Made by a program: the position numbers and the translations under genes. From positions 2,790,001-2,854,000 of the forward strand of contig JAVTVJ010000117.1 in the NCBI GenBank assembly GCA_034509425.1: 64,000 nucleotides of DNA, in the 5' to 3' direction. The DNA is from Eopsaltria australis. Its lineage: Eukaryota; Chordata; Aves; Passeriformes; Petroicidae. The notes below the pieces were generated by a model. That model did no database searches and was not told the origin of the DNA. It saw nothing but the letters and a program-made list of their open reading frames with translations. Positions 12,401-25,735 of the stretch are shown here, one piece after another (positions within the stretch are counted from its first letter, which is position 1; the number at the start of each line of letters is the position of its first letter).

Positions 12401-15308
12401 TGGGTGAATGGCCTCTTCCTTTCTTTGTGGGACTGCTCTTGTCTCGTGGCTCACAAGCAGAAAGGTTGGAGAACTGGACTAGCAAAGCAAAAGAATTCCT
12501 CTGAGTGCTTTTAATGAGATGGAGCTGGACCAAACCCCCAGTTTACAGCTGCTAAGGGTTTTTCCATTGTGGGACTCCAAGCCCGTGAGAAAGGTACATT
12601 GCCCCATGTTGCAGCACAGAAAGGCAGCCTGACCTCGTGTCTCAGCAAAGCTAAACATTTCCAAAGATTTTCAATTCTTCCCCTCTCTGAGTCCAAATAT
12701 TATCCCAGCCAGGTCTCTCTCTACAATCAGTCATTCTCATGCAGGTCTTAAATTGAGTCAGTTCAGCTACCCATCACCATGAAGTAGTGGCATATGGAAG
12801 TCAGTGAGGGGCATGGCTAAATTAATGAGAAGCTTTGCAGCCTCTGCAAACTTTTATTTTGCCGTGTTTTGCACTATTTATTACTCGTGGCTTTGGCACG
12901 AGCTCATGCAGAGCTGCAAGAACCACCTTTATTTATAGAGCAAATGGACTTTGGGTTAACCCCCTTCCTAAAATCTTCAAAGAGCCTGGAGCTCAGCCTA
13001 CTTCATACCTAACTGAGCTCTCAGCCCCCCAGATTTCCATGCAATCCCTGTTTCTTGGAGCTAGCAGTCTGCAAAGCCCAAGATGGGTAAACATGCATCC
13101 TTCTGAGTGCTGTCTGACTGTGCCAGTTGGCCTACACTGTTATATTATACCTCTCAGGCTGGATTTTGTCTGTCTGGCTGGGAGACTGTGGGTAGCATTT
13201 CCTTAAAAGTACGACAGGCATCAGGGTAGAAATGGGATAAAGGGAGGGACAGAGACTGGAGGTTGACCTGCTTTCCCTCATTCTGATAAAGGTCCCTGCT
13301 CAGCACTGGGAGAGGGGGACTTGCTCTGAAATACCTTCTCATTGTTGTGTGATGCAACCAATTCCATCATTCTTGGGCCAAATAGGAAACAGATGGTCAC
13401 TGTGCTGAAAACAGGTCCGGGAGCCTCTTCCCTCACTCACTCACTGCTTGGCATCACACTTATTAACTTAGCATGGGCAGCTCAGTGCTACATCTGCCCC
13501 AGGAGGATATCCTTGAGCATCCCATATTCCATTTCACCCAACTCTTTACTTGGTGTCAGCCTTAAGCCTCACCCTGACCTTGTTGAAGTTATTGGGGCTC
13601 ACTTCCTTGGCCCAGGAGACTTTGGGATCCGGCTCAGCAACTCAAGTAATGGGACACAAAAGAAAAAGCAGGTCAGACAACTGAGCTTTGTCCTAACTGC
13701 ACGCCAAAAGGATTATTTATTGGTGTGCAGAAAGGATCTGTGTGTGCAGACCCAGAGAACACCAGAGCCACACACTGGGATCGGAAAGTTGAAAAGGACG
13801 TTAACAAGCACGAGTGTAATTTAGTATAAACAGCTTCAGGATTTTTTCATCTCCCTGTCCTGAACTGGAACATCTGATCTGGCAACCTGGCTCCTCTATC
13901 ATCCCCCCTGTCCCCCTCACCCTGTCCTGCCTGCTGGTGTTATTCTGCTGCCTGGGGTGGCAGCAGTGTGTGTTTAGCTTTGCAGCCTTCCCTTGTTTAA
14001 AGTTCCCTGGGTGATTTATCATCATATTTATAAATGAAGGGTTAAACTTACTCTCTTTCAATTTAAATTGTATGATTCTCCTTCTGGCAAGCTCTCACTC
14101 AACTCTGGCTCAAACTGGCCAAATATGGTGTTTTTGTGCATGTCGACCTTGCTCTATACGTGGTAGAGCTTGTTCTGTGTGTCTCATGCTCAGCCTGGGG
14201 AGGGTGGGTTTGCTGACAGGGGAACAGAGAGAAGGGGAGAGAGACGGAATGAATCCAGCTGCTGAAAGGAAAAGACTGGTGCCCGTCTGGCCCTTGGGCT
14301 GTGAGAAGGGAGCTAATGTCTGGGGAGAGACAGGTTCCACCCTGAAGCAGAAATGGGGCTGTTCTCAGGGCAGGTAAGATCCCATTTTTTGTGGTCATCT
14401 CTGCTCTCACTTGATTCCTGGGCACTGAGGTCTCCTATAAGCCTCCAGGTCTGAGGGTGGCTAGACCAAGTGTGTGAAACATCCACCTGCTGGGGAATTG
14501 CAATTGGAAATAGCCAAATCCAGTGCAGAGTTGGATTATTCCTTCCCCTTCAATGCCATGGACATAAAGGAGTCTTTAAAGACACAAAACACATTGTTTT
14601 ATGAGTGTCAGATTAAATGCCACCTGCTTTCTTGCAGTCTCATGTCTCGCAGTGGCTCACAGGGCTGGGGGAATGTTTTGCCCTGCTTGAGATGCTTATT
14701 ATAACTTTTTCCCATGTGGACACTTGGCTGCCTTAATGAGCACTCACATTCCAGCTCTTCCCTTGGCTCCAACACTTGTTTGACTTTCTCCTTTCTTTGC
14801 TGCCTAATTTCCTGAAAATTGAGGTGATCTTTCCCTTCTGCCAAATTCTGGTTGAAATCAGCCAGCAGATTGAAAAACATTAGGAGGATGGAGGAAATCG
14901 GAGCTGACAACCACACAAACAGGCGCTGAGAGTGATCCTTGTTTCCTCTAATGTGAACCTGCAAGACATTTGTTAACACTCTCCACCACACATCCTTTCA
15001 TTTAGGTCTTATTCCCAGCAAATTCACAATTGCTTTGGCATTGAGACACAGCAAACAGGGCTGGGTGGTTTCTGTGAAAAAAGTATCGCCTGCTTCTTGT
15101 TGTTGTCCTGAAGAGAAATAATTTCAGATTTATGCCAAACCATGGGAGAACCAGCCTGACTGGGGACAGATGATATCTAATTGCTGGGTGTTGGCACTAT
15201 TCAGCCATGGCCTGCTTGTCCGTGTGTCATGAAGAGTGTGATGACCAGCAATTCCTACTTTGTCTGGTGGTTTGAATGGTTATGCCTTGAATTTCAGCTT
15301 TTGTCTGG
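9419..15308. other. Presumed GPR20 intron 1, 3' part; nothing else recognised
   Basis: The longest frame is about 160 codons at 13342-13824 on the plus strand, with no family signature. No repeats are recognised apart from short homopolymers. Confidence 0.5.
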
Positions 15309-15725
15309 AATCACAGAATCACAGAGTATCCTGAGTTGGAAGGAACCCACAAAGATCATAGAGTCCAGCTCCTGGCCCTGCACAGGACCATCCCCAAGAG
15401 TCACACCATGTGCCCAAGAGAGTTGTCCAAATGCTGCTTGAACTCTGTCAGGCTTGGTGCTGTGACCACTTCCCTGGGGAGCTGTTCCAGTGCCCAACCA
15501 CCCTCTGGGTGAAGAACCTTTTCCTAATATCCAATATAAGCCTCCCTGGACACCACTTCAGGCCATTTCCTCAGGTCCTGTCACTGGTCACCACAGAGAA
15601 GAGATCTGTGCCTGCCCCTCCTCTCACAAGGAAGTTGTAACTGTGATGAGGTCACCCCTCAGTCTCCTCCAGGCTGCACAGACCAAGTGACCTCACCTGC
15701 TCCTCATACAGCTTCCTCTCAAGGC
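15309..15725 (-). mobile_element. CR1 LINE, about 417-bp 3' fragment
   Basis: Read on the minus strand this is a long, well-preserved CR1 3' end. It starts in the last part of ORF2/3' UTR (ctgaggggtgacctcatcac), continues through the 'gtgtgactcttggggatggt' block, and ends in ACTCTGTGATTCTGTGATTCC. It is one of the longer copies here, 5'-truncated as usual. It lies in the presumed GPR20 intron, in the sense orientation for that gene. Confidence 0.92.
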
Positions 15726-18700
15726 CAAGAGAGATTAGCCCCCCCACACTGACTTTTGAATCTCTGATGTTGGTCACGAGAATCAGATTTCCCATCTGAC
15801 AAGAGGGAAAACTTGTATGTCCAGTCTCAGGCATAGGGGTAATTCTTCAAGGCCTGTAAGCAGTCACAGGCTGAGGATGTGTGAAGGCTGATGCAATGCT
15901 GGTTGTTGGGCTGGTGTTGCTGATGTGCTGTGGAGCTGTTTGACTCCTGCCTGAGATGCCCAGTTTGCCTCTATGTGCTCCTTCATCTCCAGGGCCCTGC
16001 TGTGGATGGGCAATGGATATTGCTCTGTGTTGTGATCTGAGCTCCACCCACCACGCTGTGTTCAATGCTGTGTGCACACATGGATGGATCCTGTGCTCTC
16101 TGTGGGCCTGAGGCCAGAATCGCTTTGAGGCTGAGGGACCCAGATTCCTGGCTCATTTTGGGACAAGCAATAGCCTGTGGGTACCCAAGCAATGATTTAG
16201 TCCAGCAGGTCACCCTAGGCCATGAGGGATCACTGCCAGGTAGAAAGAGGGAAAGCACAACTCTCCAAAGTGCATTCCTCTTCTCCACGGAGCAAAGTGA
16301 CCCAGATGGGACCGATGCCACTTGGCTTGGACCAAATGCCAACTCTCTGCATCCAGGCTTGAACCTGCTGCTTAAAACCAGGTGACAGATCACAGTCCTG
16401 GACACCCCAGAGTCAATCTATTTAAAACTTGGAAAGGTCTGCATGGTTCTCCCTCAGCCCTTGTCCTAAGCATGTATGAAAAAACTGAAATGAAGCTCCC
16501 AAAGATACACAGGGGAGGAAATTCACATACTGGCGGATTTCTTATGAATTTATACCTCCTCTATGGCCATTTGCAGCAGCAATGCCTCAGCCTTTGAAAG
16601 AAAGAGCCCAGATGTGCATGTGCAAGCAAAAAAAGAAGTGGGATTGTGCATACTTTGCCTCTGCAGACCTATAAATATCCATCCAGCAGTGGCAGGCACC
16701 TAGAGGTCCCCCAGCTCATCTCTGATGAGGCTTGCTAGTAGTGGTCACCTATAATAAAGGCGTTAATAAAAGGGGTTTGCCTCTTTTTGCTTGTTTATAC
16801 CACACTATGTAGAAAAGTCCCTCCTGAAACTTTTGGATGTCTACGATGCTTTATCAATACCACTGTATTTTCACATCCCTCTTTTCTGTGCTACCAGATC
16901 TTGGCCTTGGAGTAACAGAAATGCTGAGGGTCTCAGTGAATGCTCTATCAATCATGCTGCTTAGCATTTAAAAGACCAATATCTCATACCCTGTCAGAGC
17001 TTGTACCAAGTGCCATCTGTCACAAGGGAGCATGGAGTGACATCTCTGCAGTAGGTGCTGTGTGTTTCCAGCTCTGTTACTTTCAGAGAAATCAGAGCAT
17101 GACGTCCTGAGTGTATCCCTCTCTGTCCTCTGTGGACCATTATACATGAGGGGAAAAGACATATTTTTCTGGGAAATTTTTTCCAAGATGATTAACATTT
17201 TTTAAAAAAAGTTAAATCTTAAACAAAACATATGGATTTGGATTCTTACAGGTCCAGCCAGTAAAGATGGATTTGAGCCTGACTTCTTGGGAGGTTGTAA
17301 CAGTAAAAGAGAAATGCCTTTGATTTTATAGGGATTACAGTAATCCATCGAGCGTTTCCAGGGTGCCTGAGACAAAGTGCTGGAAATGTCAGTTTGGAAT
17401 AACAGCTATTGTGCCTGTGTGCAAGGAGAACCGTGCAGTCAAAATTACCATATAGGCACATGCAGGAACTTCACAGGCAAGTGCAAAACAGTATCTGACC
17501 TGTGCACTGCTGCTTGCTTTTGAGAAGGAAATTTTCAACTGCAAATCGAGCACTCTTTGAGCACTTTCTCCTCTTTCTGCTTCAGCTGCCTGCTTGCTCT
17601 GTCCTTTGGCAAGAAGCTGAGAAGGGCGGTGAAAGAACAGCAGAGTTCTGCTGTTGGGGAATACCTGGGCTCCTGCACAGCCAGGGACTGCAGGACTGGT
17701 GAAACAATGCTCACACTCCAGGAGCACAGGGGGTGGAGGTGGCACCAGTGCAGGTAGGGATGAAGGGGTGATGCAGAGGGGTCAGGTGTACCAGCTCTGC
17801 CTCCCAGCACCCACTCCAAGCTGTGCTGCACTCTTGCCTGCAGGGAGAAACTGAGGCATGGAGCCATGTGTGGTCTTGGCCTGGGGAATGCACTGAGGTG
17901 GGAGACCCAGTTAGGAAGAAGACAGTTTTTGAGGCATCCCAGGATGGACAACCAGGTCTTAACCCTTTGGGAGATTGGTTTCTGTGGTTTCCTTAGCAAG
18001 GCACATATGACACTGCGGTGCAGACCCCACAGTGCCTTCAGGGTTTTGCAAATTTTGGATTCACCAAGTTAATCTGGACAAACTCAGTGCTGTTGGTGAG
18101 TACAGCAGCTACAGGTGAGTGTGTTGCTATGAAAGCAAGGAGCATTTCTGAAGGGGTCTGCTACAGACTTTGGAAGGGATCTGCTTTCTCCTTCTACTGA
18201 CCCAACAAATGGGTTCAGAGAGGGAAGGCAGCACCTTTCCTACAGCTGAGCTTACGCCCTGCTGCATAGTCAGACAGGTTAAACATCCCCACTCGCAGCT
18301 GACCCCATTCCAGGCAGTACAGCATCTCTTCTCCTGGCTTCCAAAACTTTCCTGTATGCATTTCACCAAAATTTAATTGTGCCTGGGATACAAATGTACA
18401 GACGACATCACCCCCCTCTTCACAAGAGCTGGCACAGTACTTTTCAAGAAGGGAAAGCCAGCAACTTTGCACACTTCCTATCACCCTCCATCTCCTTGAA
18501 GAACAACCAAATATTGTTACACTGCCCCAAATCCCAAGAGCAAAGAAGGTCACAAGGGAGAAGCTCCTTGCAGCCCCTCACAGCTGCTGGCACAGCCTGG
18601 CTTTTCGGGTCAGGCACTTCCCAAGGGATTTCCACACCTGTTGGATGGGCAGAGCCAGAGATTTCAGAGATGAGCTGCTCATCCACATGTTCAGTGCAGG

Positions 18701-20728
18701 ACCCTTTTCACTGCCATCTCTGCCAGGACTCCCTGCTGCAATAGCCAGGATTTGGAGTCCAATATCCAGCAAATCCTTCCTGGCCCCCCACTGTCTCCGA
18801 TCCCATGCCCCCCTCTTTCTGTCTGACCAATATCCCAAAGCATTCCCTGCAGTGGTCCCTGCAGTGTTTTCCTGCACGACGGACTCACTTACCTTTGGCC
18901 TGATCTCCCTTTTATGTTAGAGCAGCTGCTGGTAAGAAAATTTCCTCTTGGACCTGACTGCTATCAGCCCAGGAAAGAGACATCTGTTCCTACAAGCAGA
19001 ACAACTGGAGTGACTACAGAATATGAAGAAATGCCTAATCTCTCTCTTGCGTTCTCTCCCTCTCTCCCCCCCTCTCTTCTAAATATAGCCTTGCAACTAA
19101 TGGGAAAAAATATACACTACCAAAAAAAAAAATATTTCCACTTGTCTGTAGTGTTCAGAATTTCTCCCCAAACATCTGGCTCCTTGCCCTAAATCTCTCT
19201 GAAATTTATGAAGTGCTGTAAATGCTAAAGAGGGCTCCGGCCGTACTCATGGTGCTAATGCCTGAACATCTCTAGTAAACTAAAACTGATGCTGCTGCCC
19301 CCAGGTCAATTTTCCTGTGTCTCTCTGGGAACAAAATCTCCTTGCTGGGAACTCGCCAGCTCAAGGCCACTGCAATGCCACCACCATGTGTGACACGAGG
19401 AAAACACCCCTCTTTTTGTCCTCCTCATGTGAACTGAGGTTAGAGAGAAGCATCCCTGGCATCTGCAGGAAGGTGCTGAACCAAATGCCACAAAGGCTGT
19501 GATGTGCTTTGAACCAACCCAGCTGCCCAGACCCTGAACCAAAAAGTGACCCTGCACACTCTGGTGGTGCTGCCTGCTGTCATTTGGAGATAATGAGATC
19601 TATCCAGGGCTGAAATGGCTGAGTGTGGGTGGCAATAGAGAGTCTGAAGCTCCACCAAGGAGTTCCCCAGCATATTCCTCCACCCTCATGCAGCTCTTCC
19701 CTAGTGGTGACAGAGTCATTGTGAGTGTCACATCTCTCTCAGAGTGGGGATTTAAGTATCTCTACACTTTTGGCTACATGAGACTGACATTGGACAAAGC
19801 ATAATGAATTATCCCCCTCTTGGAATGGGTTCAAATCACATGGCCAGAGCAGCTTTCAAGACATTTCAGCTGATTGATGCTCTAAGGACTCAAAATTCCC
19901 CAATTCCCATCTCAAGTCCCACGTCTCGCTCTAAACTGGGTACCAAAATCCTATCTTTTTGGGGGTTTGCACAGATCTTCTCCCCAGGAGTTTTTCAATA
20001 GCTTTAGAGATTTCTTCTGTGAGAAAAGGCAGAAAAAAAGGGAGAGCTTACATCAAATTTAGTTGTTTAGAAATACAGAGAGGATGGATGCTGGATTTTA
20101 GTATCAGCCCTGGCCTGCATCACACTTTAGATAAAGACAACACTGGTGCCAATGCAATAAACACGCAGGATATGGCCTGTCACAACATGACAGGATCAAC
20201 TGAGAGGCATTGAATTCCAGGTCAAGAGGCCAAATCCATAAATAGAGGAGAGGTAAACTCCACACACGCGTGTCTCACTGGAGCACAAACAGTAGCTATG
20301 GTTATTAGAGAAGGTTGACCTCATTTTCTGGAATTACTTTTTCACCCTTGGATCTTTCCCAGGAAGACTGAACTGATCCTGTTTGTCTGGTTATTTTATT
20401 GATTTTCTATTTTGAGTTTCCTCACATTGAGGGGTAGATTGTTTCCCCAGTTTCAGGAACATCCTCCTTGGCTTTATGAGTCCCCTGATTCAGGCATCCA
20501 GCCTTCCACAAGTGTCATCCAGCTCAGGCATGTGCCTGAACTTTCATTTGTTTCTCGCTTCTTTAGGCTTAGGAAGGAAATGTGATTGGAAAGTCTCCAT
20601 GAGCTCTGTCTGGGTGATCAGCTTGTCTTCACTTCCCTCCATTCTGGAAGTTCAACAGGGGTAAGAACAAAGAGAATAAACCAACCCATGGTCTAATATT
20701 GGGCAGGGTGGGTGAATTTAGACCCTAT
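15726..20728. other. Presumed GPR20 intron 1, central part
   Basis: It contains the pyrimidine tract at 19039. Overlapping frames on both strands at 17.4-18.9 kb reflect locally low stop density, not genes. Confidence 0.5.
19039..19080 (+). repeat. Pyrimidine-only (TC)n-like tract
   Basis: Forty-odd bases of imperfect CT/CCCT units with a single GCG interruption. It lies in the presumed GPR20 intron. Confidence 0.75.
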
Positions 20729-20923
20729 CAAGGCCTTGGCACAGGTTTCCCAGAGAAGCTGTGGCTGCCCATCCCTGGAAGTGTTCAAATCTAGGCTGGA
20801 TGGGACTTGGACCAACCTGGTCTAGTGGAAAGTGTCGCTGCCATGGCAGGGAGTTGGAATTAGATGGTCTTTAATGTCTCTTCCAACCCAGACCATTGTA
20901 GAATTCTATGATTCTATCATTCT
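20729..20923 (+). mobile_element. CR1 LINE 3' fragment
   Basis: It shows the CR1 run 'cccagagaagctgtggctgc', then 'ctggaagtgttcaaatctag', and ends in AATTCTATGATTCTATCATTCT. It lies in the presumed GPR20 intron, antisense to that gene. Confidence 0.9.
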
Positions 20924-23900
20924 CAATGCCTGTGGTGGCAAACGCTGAAGTTTCCCCCAGCCTGTCAACAGAATTTTTATATTTAGGGAATGGCTCTCTG
21001 GAGTTACAAAGGTGAGACTGTAAGAAACAGAAGACTTTTCTCCAGGATGAGCTATTGGTACCTGCACTCTGTTCACCTTTTCTGGGACTGCCTGGTCCTT
21101 CCTGTGTGAGGACTGGCTTGATTTTATGCTTCCACATGATACATGAGAGCTGCGTTCCCATCCTTGTGCACGGGATAACCAGTGCCCTGCACTCCCCCAC
21201 TATCCCAGCCTCTCCCTCCCTGCTGGATTTAGAGCTAGGCTCTGAGTGGCAACAGCTGCAAAGTTTCAAGTTGTGCCTGAGATAGTGCAGAACATGCCAT
21301 ATTGGGAAGCAGATGCTGCTGTTAAGGTGGAGAAGGCACATCCGGGCTCAGGGCCACGCTTTGTCCCAGACCCGGTTCCCACACTCGACTTCAGGAGGAG
21401 TTGCAACTGTAGCTGACAAATGAAGAGCTTCTATCATCTCTTGATTTTCAGTCATTTATCACCCTCCCAGAGGGAAAGAGAAAGGCAGGAAAAAAAATTA
21501 AATCTTTAGTAAGTGGAAAATTTTCAAGCTTGTTATTAAATATACAGCAGTATTAAATATTGGAGTGAGATTGTAGGTGGAAGGAGGTATTGTCTCAGTC
21601 AAAATCAGCACGTAGGAGGTCTAATAATTATGTCAGGGAAGGATGCTACTAGCCCATGGCAATTCCCAGCAATCTCTTGATCTTGCCATGTAAAACAGGG
21701 CTTTGGTTAAAAGTCTGCTGTGGCACAGTGCAGGAAAGCAGGAGGCCAGACAGCTCTTGAGCTCAATGGAGAGGCAACAATGTGAGCTTGCCAGGTGAGG
21801 AACCTTTTGCCATGGCAGATAAAGTTAATGATGTTGAGGGGAGTTTGCAACCATTTTACCCTCTCCATCTCCTCTCATTTCTGGTAAATCTACCCTAGAA
21901 GGTCCTCAGGCCTTAAAAAGTGCTGGGAAACGTTCATGTGTGTCTCTATGATATGCACTGCCCATGACCCCTAAAACCTTGATTGTCCACAGTCTCTAAG
22001 GCTATTATGGGATGCTGTGAATCAGAACTGATGCAGAGAACTGTGTAGGTTCTCACAGGTGGACCAGGGGTGGAGAAATTGCTGCACTGGCCCACCCTCC
22101 AGGAGTCACCTTGGTTTAGGGGGAAATATGTGAGCACTGAGGCTCTTCCCAAATGTGTAGGAACTTTCCTCCTAGGTCAGGTATTCTTCAACCCCACCAC
22201 ACTTCCTCATTGTAAAGAAGTGATGTGCATGTTCCCTTGGAGAGCAGTGTGGGAACACACTCCTCTTTGGTGGCTCCTGAGCTGGTGCTTTGTGGAAGTG
22301 GTAGCTCGGCAAACGGGTGGATCCTGAAAGCAGATCCAGGGGTTTTTTTGGTGCTTTTGGTAGAATCCAAGGGAAGTCCAGTTGAAAGAACTTTGAAGAT
22401 TTGGGCTGGCATCTGTATCCAGCTTGGCTTTTAGCTTGTGGCACTTGGTCATTGGAAGCTAAAGAGAGGAACATGTGGCTTCACCTGCCGGGCTATGGAG
22501 AGCCCATTCTTTGCTGTTCTCTTGATGATCCAGGTGTGCCCTGCTGGGACATCTGGGAGATCCTGGGACTGCTTTGGGATCTGAACCCTGAGGCAATCAT
22601 GCTGGTTATGCCTCAGGTGATAGCTGGAAGGACTGGAGGAAAAGATCAGAGCTGTCTCTACTAATTCTTAGACAGAATCTGTTTGAAGGGACAACCTTTG
22701 TCTCTTTCCTGCAATGCTGGGATAGAAACACCAAATAGACAAAGAAATGTGGAATCCTTATTCCTGGAGAAGGAGGGCTTGGATTGTTCCCCCAGTGATA
22801 TTCAATACTCCTAGGGTTTTTAACCTGACTGTCAGCGTGGGCGACAGAGGCTGTGGAGAGCCACAAAAGATGGTCCAGCAGGCTCTGTGATGGCACCTCA
22901 GCAGGGTCTAGAGGCAGCTGTACCTGCCTGACATCAGCAGCTCTGCAGGGCACAGTCTGTGTCCTCTGCCAACTGCTCAGGATCACAGGCACTTCCCAGC
23001 ACTCGCTGGGCTGTCACTTGCTGTCCTCAGAGGACTGCAATGACCAGAGGCTGCCATAATTTTGTATCCCTGCCTCTGAACAGGCTCCCCATCTGTTCGT
23101 GCATGAGGGAGATCAGACTCTCACCATATGGGGCCTCTGCTGATGGGCTCCAGCTGTGATTCATCTGCTTGATGAGGGACAGGGAAAGACAAGTGATGCC
23201 CTAAAATGATGACCATGGCTCCTGTTGGGTGAGTCAGGCATGGGGGAGGAAGTGTGTAGGAGACAGTTTCCTGCCTGCTGCATATTTGGGAATTGATTTT
23301 GTTGACCATTGGCTCCCCCTCCATTTTTCTCCCTAGGCTGTGGCATTTTTGCTGATGGACCTGTTGAGCTGAAAGAAAAATGAAGATGTCTGCAGGGCAC
23401 AAAGAGCTCCTCTGGGCAACCCTGAGGTCTTTCCTGGGTGACTGGGTTGGAGCACATTGGTCCTGTCTGTTTCCAGTCCTTGCATGACAAGGGGTATGAA
23501 GTTGGATGTTCCCTGACTGGTTATAAATGTACCCTGTGGGGGTGAGCCAGGATCCCTCTCTCCATCCCAGTCTGCCCAGTTTACCACAGGTCTCACAGCT
23601 GTGAGGGTTCTGACAAGGTTCCTCAGTCAAGGCACCAGCAAAATGAGCCACCAGGACACTTTGGCCACCCAACAAACCATGCAATGTCTCAGCTGCCCCT
23701 ACTGATCCAAACCTCATTGGGATCCTTTGCAGGGTCCCACTCTGACCTTTCTGGCCCCCCAGCCCAGGTCTGGCCAGCAGCCACTTCTTGTACTTTTTTT
23801 CTATTTTTTTCAAAGATTCAGAAGCTAATTGCCAAGAACTCGATGTCCAGTGTCACAACCTCATGCAGAACTCTCCCCATTCCCAGCAAAGTATTTCCTG

Positions 23901-24772
23901 TTGGTTTTGTTTGTCACTGGGCACACAGGGACACTGGGGCTTGAAGGGGAAAGCTACACAAGCTTTGGGCTTTGGCATTGCTTGGGCACCATGCCCTGGG
24001 AGGTCAGGGCTGGGTGGAGTGGCTCTTGCCCAGCTCTGGTTTGAAGGCTGCAAAGCAGGATGGTTGGCCCTGGATGGTTGAAGAGCCCCCAGGGAGCTCT
24101 CAGCACTCTGCTCCTGTGTGTGTGGCAGGACTCAGCCAGAAAACCTTGAGCTCAAGATGTGCTGTGCCCTGTGAGGATGCAAAGGACAGAGGAACATTTG
24201 AAAACCCTTGGCAAGGAAGCGGTGGGGGACCCTAAGGAACCAGTCTGGTATCTCTACCTGCTCTGATTTAGCAGTGACCACAAACTTGGAAGGGGGCAGC
24301 AGGATGCTCCCAGGGCCATCTGTTCAACTTTTGGGGTTTTTTGCTCTATGAGTAACCTAGCCCAGGAGGAAGGACACCTGCAACTCAGAAAATCTGGTAT
24401 TTGGACCCACAAACCTAAAAAATTGGATTTAGAGAAAGACATCCTCTCCCTTCTCTCTCTCTGCAAACATGATAATCCTCCTCTCCCATTCCCTTTGTTT
24501 GCCTGGTTTGGAGAGATTTGGAAGGGCTCAGGGCAGGGCTGTCTTTTGTTAGACGTGCACAGAGCTCAGCAATGCTCTGATCTGGAACAGGGCAGCATAA
24601 ATGTGGGGGATTATCGTAGGAAATGCCACAGTGATGAAAAGCCCTATAGGAACAGGAAGAAAAAAAAGGGCCCCATTTGGGAAGAAAACCCCCCCCAACA
24701 ACCACCCTGCTGCCTGCTTACAAGTGATTCCTAAAATTGCTGCCTCTGGAAGAAGCTGGTACATTTGCTGGT

Positions 24773-24800
24773 TCTTTTTTTTCTTTTTTCTTTTTATTTT
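24773..24800 (+). repeat. T-rich tract (TTTTTTC)n
   Basis: T-runs separated by single C residues, followed by a GGAGGGGG run. Low complexity only. Confidence 0.75.
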
Positions 24801-25673
24801 GGAGGGGGCTGTGTTCCTTTGTGTTCTCAGCTGTTTAGAATTACAGATCCTGTCCTTGCAGCAAGTTCTGTGTAAGGGGCCTCACTGGGGACAAAAAAAA
24901 CCCATTTTCTAGGGAGGTGCATCAGTTTTCTTATGGTTGAAACCACCCCTCTATGCACAATGTGCAGAAGTGCTCTGGGAAATTTTCAGGAAGGGAAAGA
25001 GGGAATCACTTTAGTGATTTACTGGAAACCGCAATGCCAAAATAATCAATTTTCTCCTGAAAATGAATGGAACAGGGTGGTGGGCAGCAGAATGCAGCTG
25101 GCACTGTCTGTGGTGGTGGTGTGTTTTGCTGTGGGGTCATGGACCCTTTTGTCTCCCACCTGGAGCAGAGAAAACCTGCTGAGACCTGAGTTAGGTGGAA
25201 ACATGATGGTTGAGAAATCCAAGGGGATATTTCTTCTGTCCGGGGCGTGATTAAAGACAGCACCAGATTGTCACTGCTGGTGAGCTCTTGAACTCACTGA
25301 AGTGTGGGCAGTGGGTGGCATGATGGAGGGAAGACCAAGGCCCTATTCCAGTTTGTGTTTAAGGTCTCAAAGCAAATTTTTTTGTCAGGAGCAAAGCTCA
25401 ACCTGTCACTGCTGAATCGCTCTTTTCCATAAATTCATCTCGGTACTGATAGCTTCAGTCTTTGTTATGTTGAGAGTGCTGCAAGGTGCTATTTGAGGTG
25501 CCTTTCATGTCACCTGGAGGGATTATTTTCTACAAAAGCGCTATTTCATGAAATAAATAGTGTTAAATTGACTAATGAATGGGGGATGTGTTTCTGCCTT
25601 GGAAAAGATCCAAACCAAACCAGTACGAATGACCTGAGGGCCAGCAAATGTGACCCATCCGGGCAGACCAGCA

Positions 25674-25735
25674 GAACTGGGCTTGTTTAATCTACAGAAG
25701 AGACAACAGAAGGCAAACCTGGTAACAGCTGTGGA
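25674..25735 (+). mobile_element. Degenerate CR1 internal fragment
   Basis: About 60 bases (actgggcttgtttaatctac and the 'aagagacaacagaaggcaaacct' type run) resemble the CR1 segment just upstream of the common 3' fragments. It is short and diverged, so the call is tentative. Confidence 0.4.
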
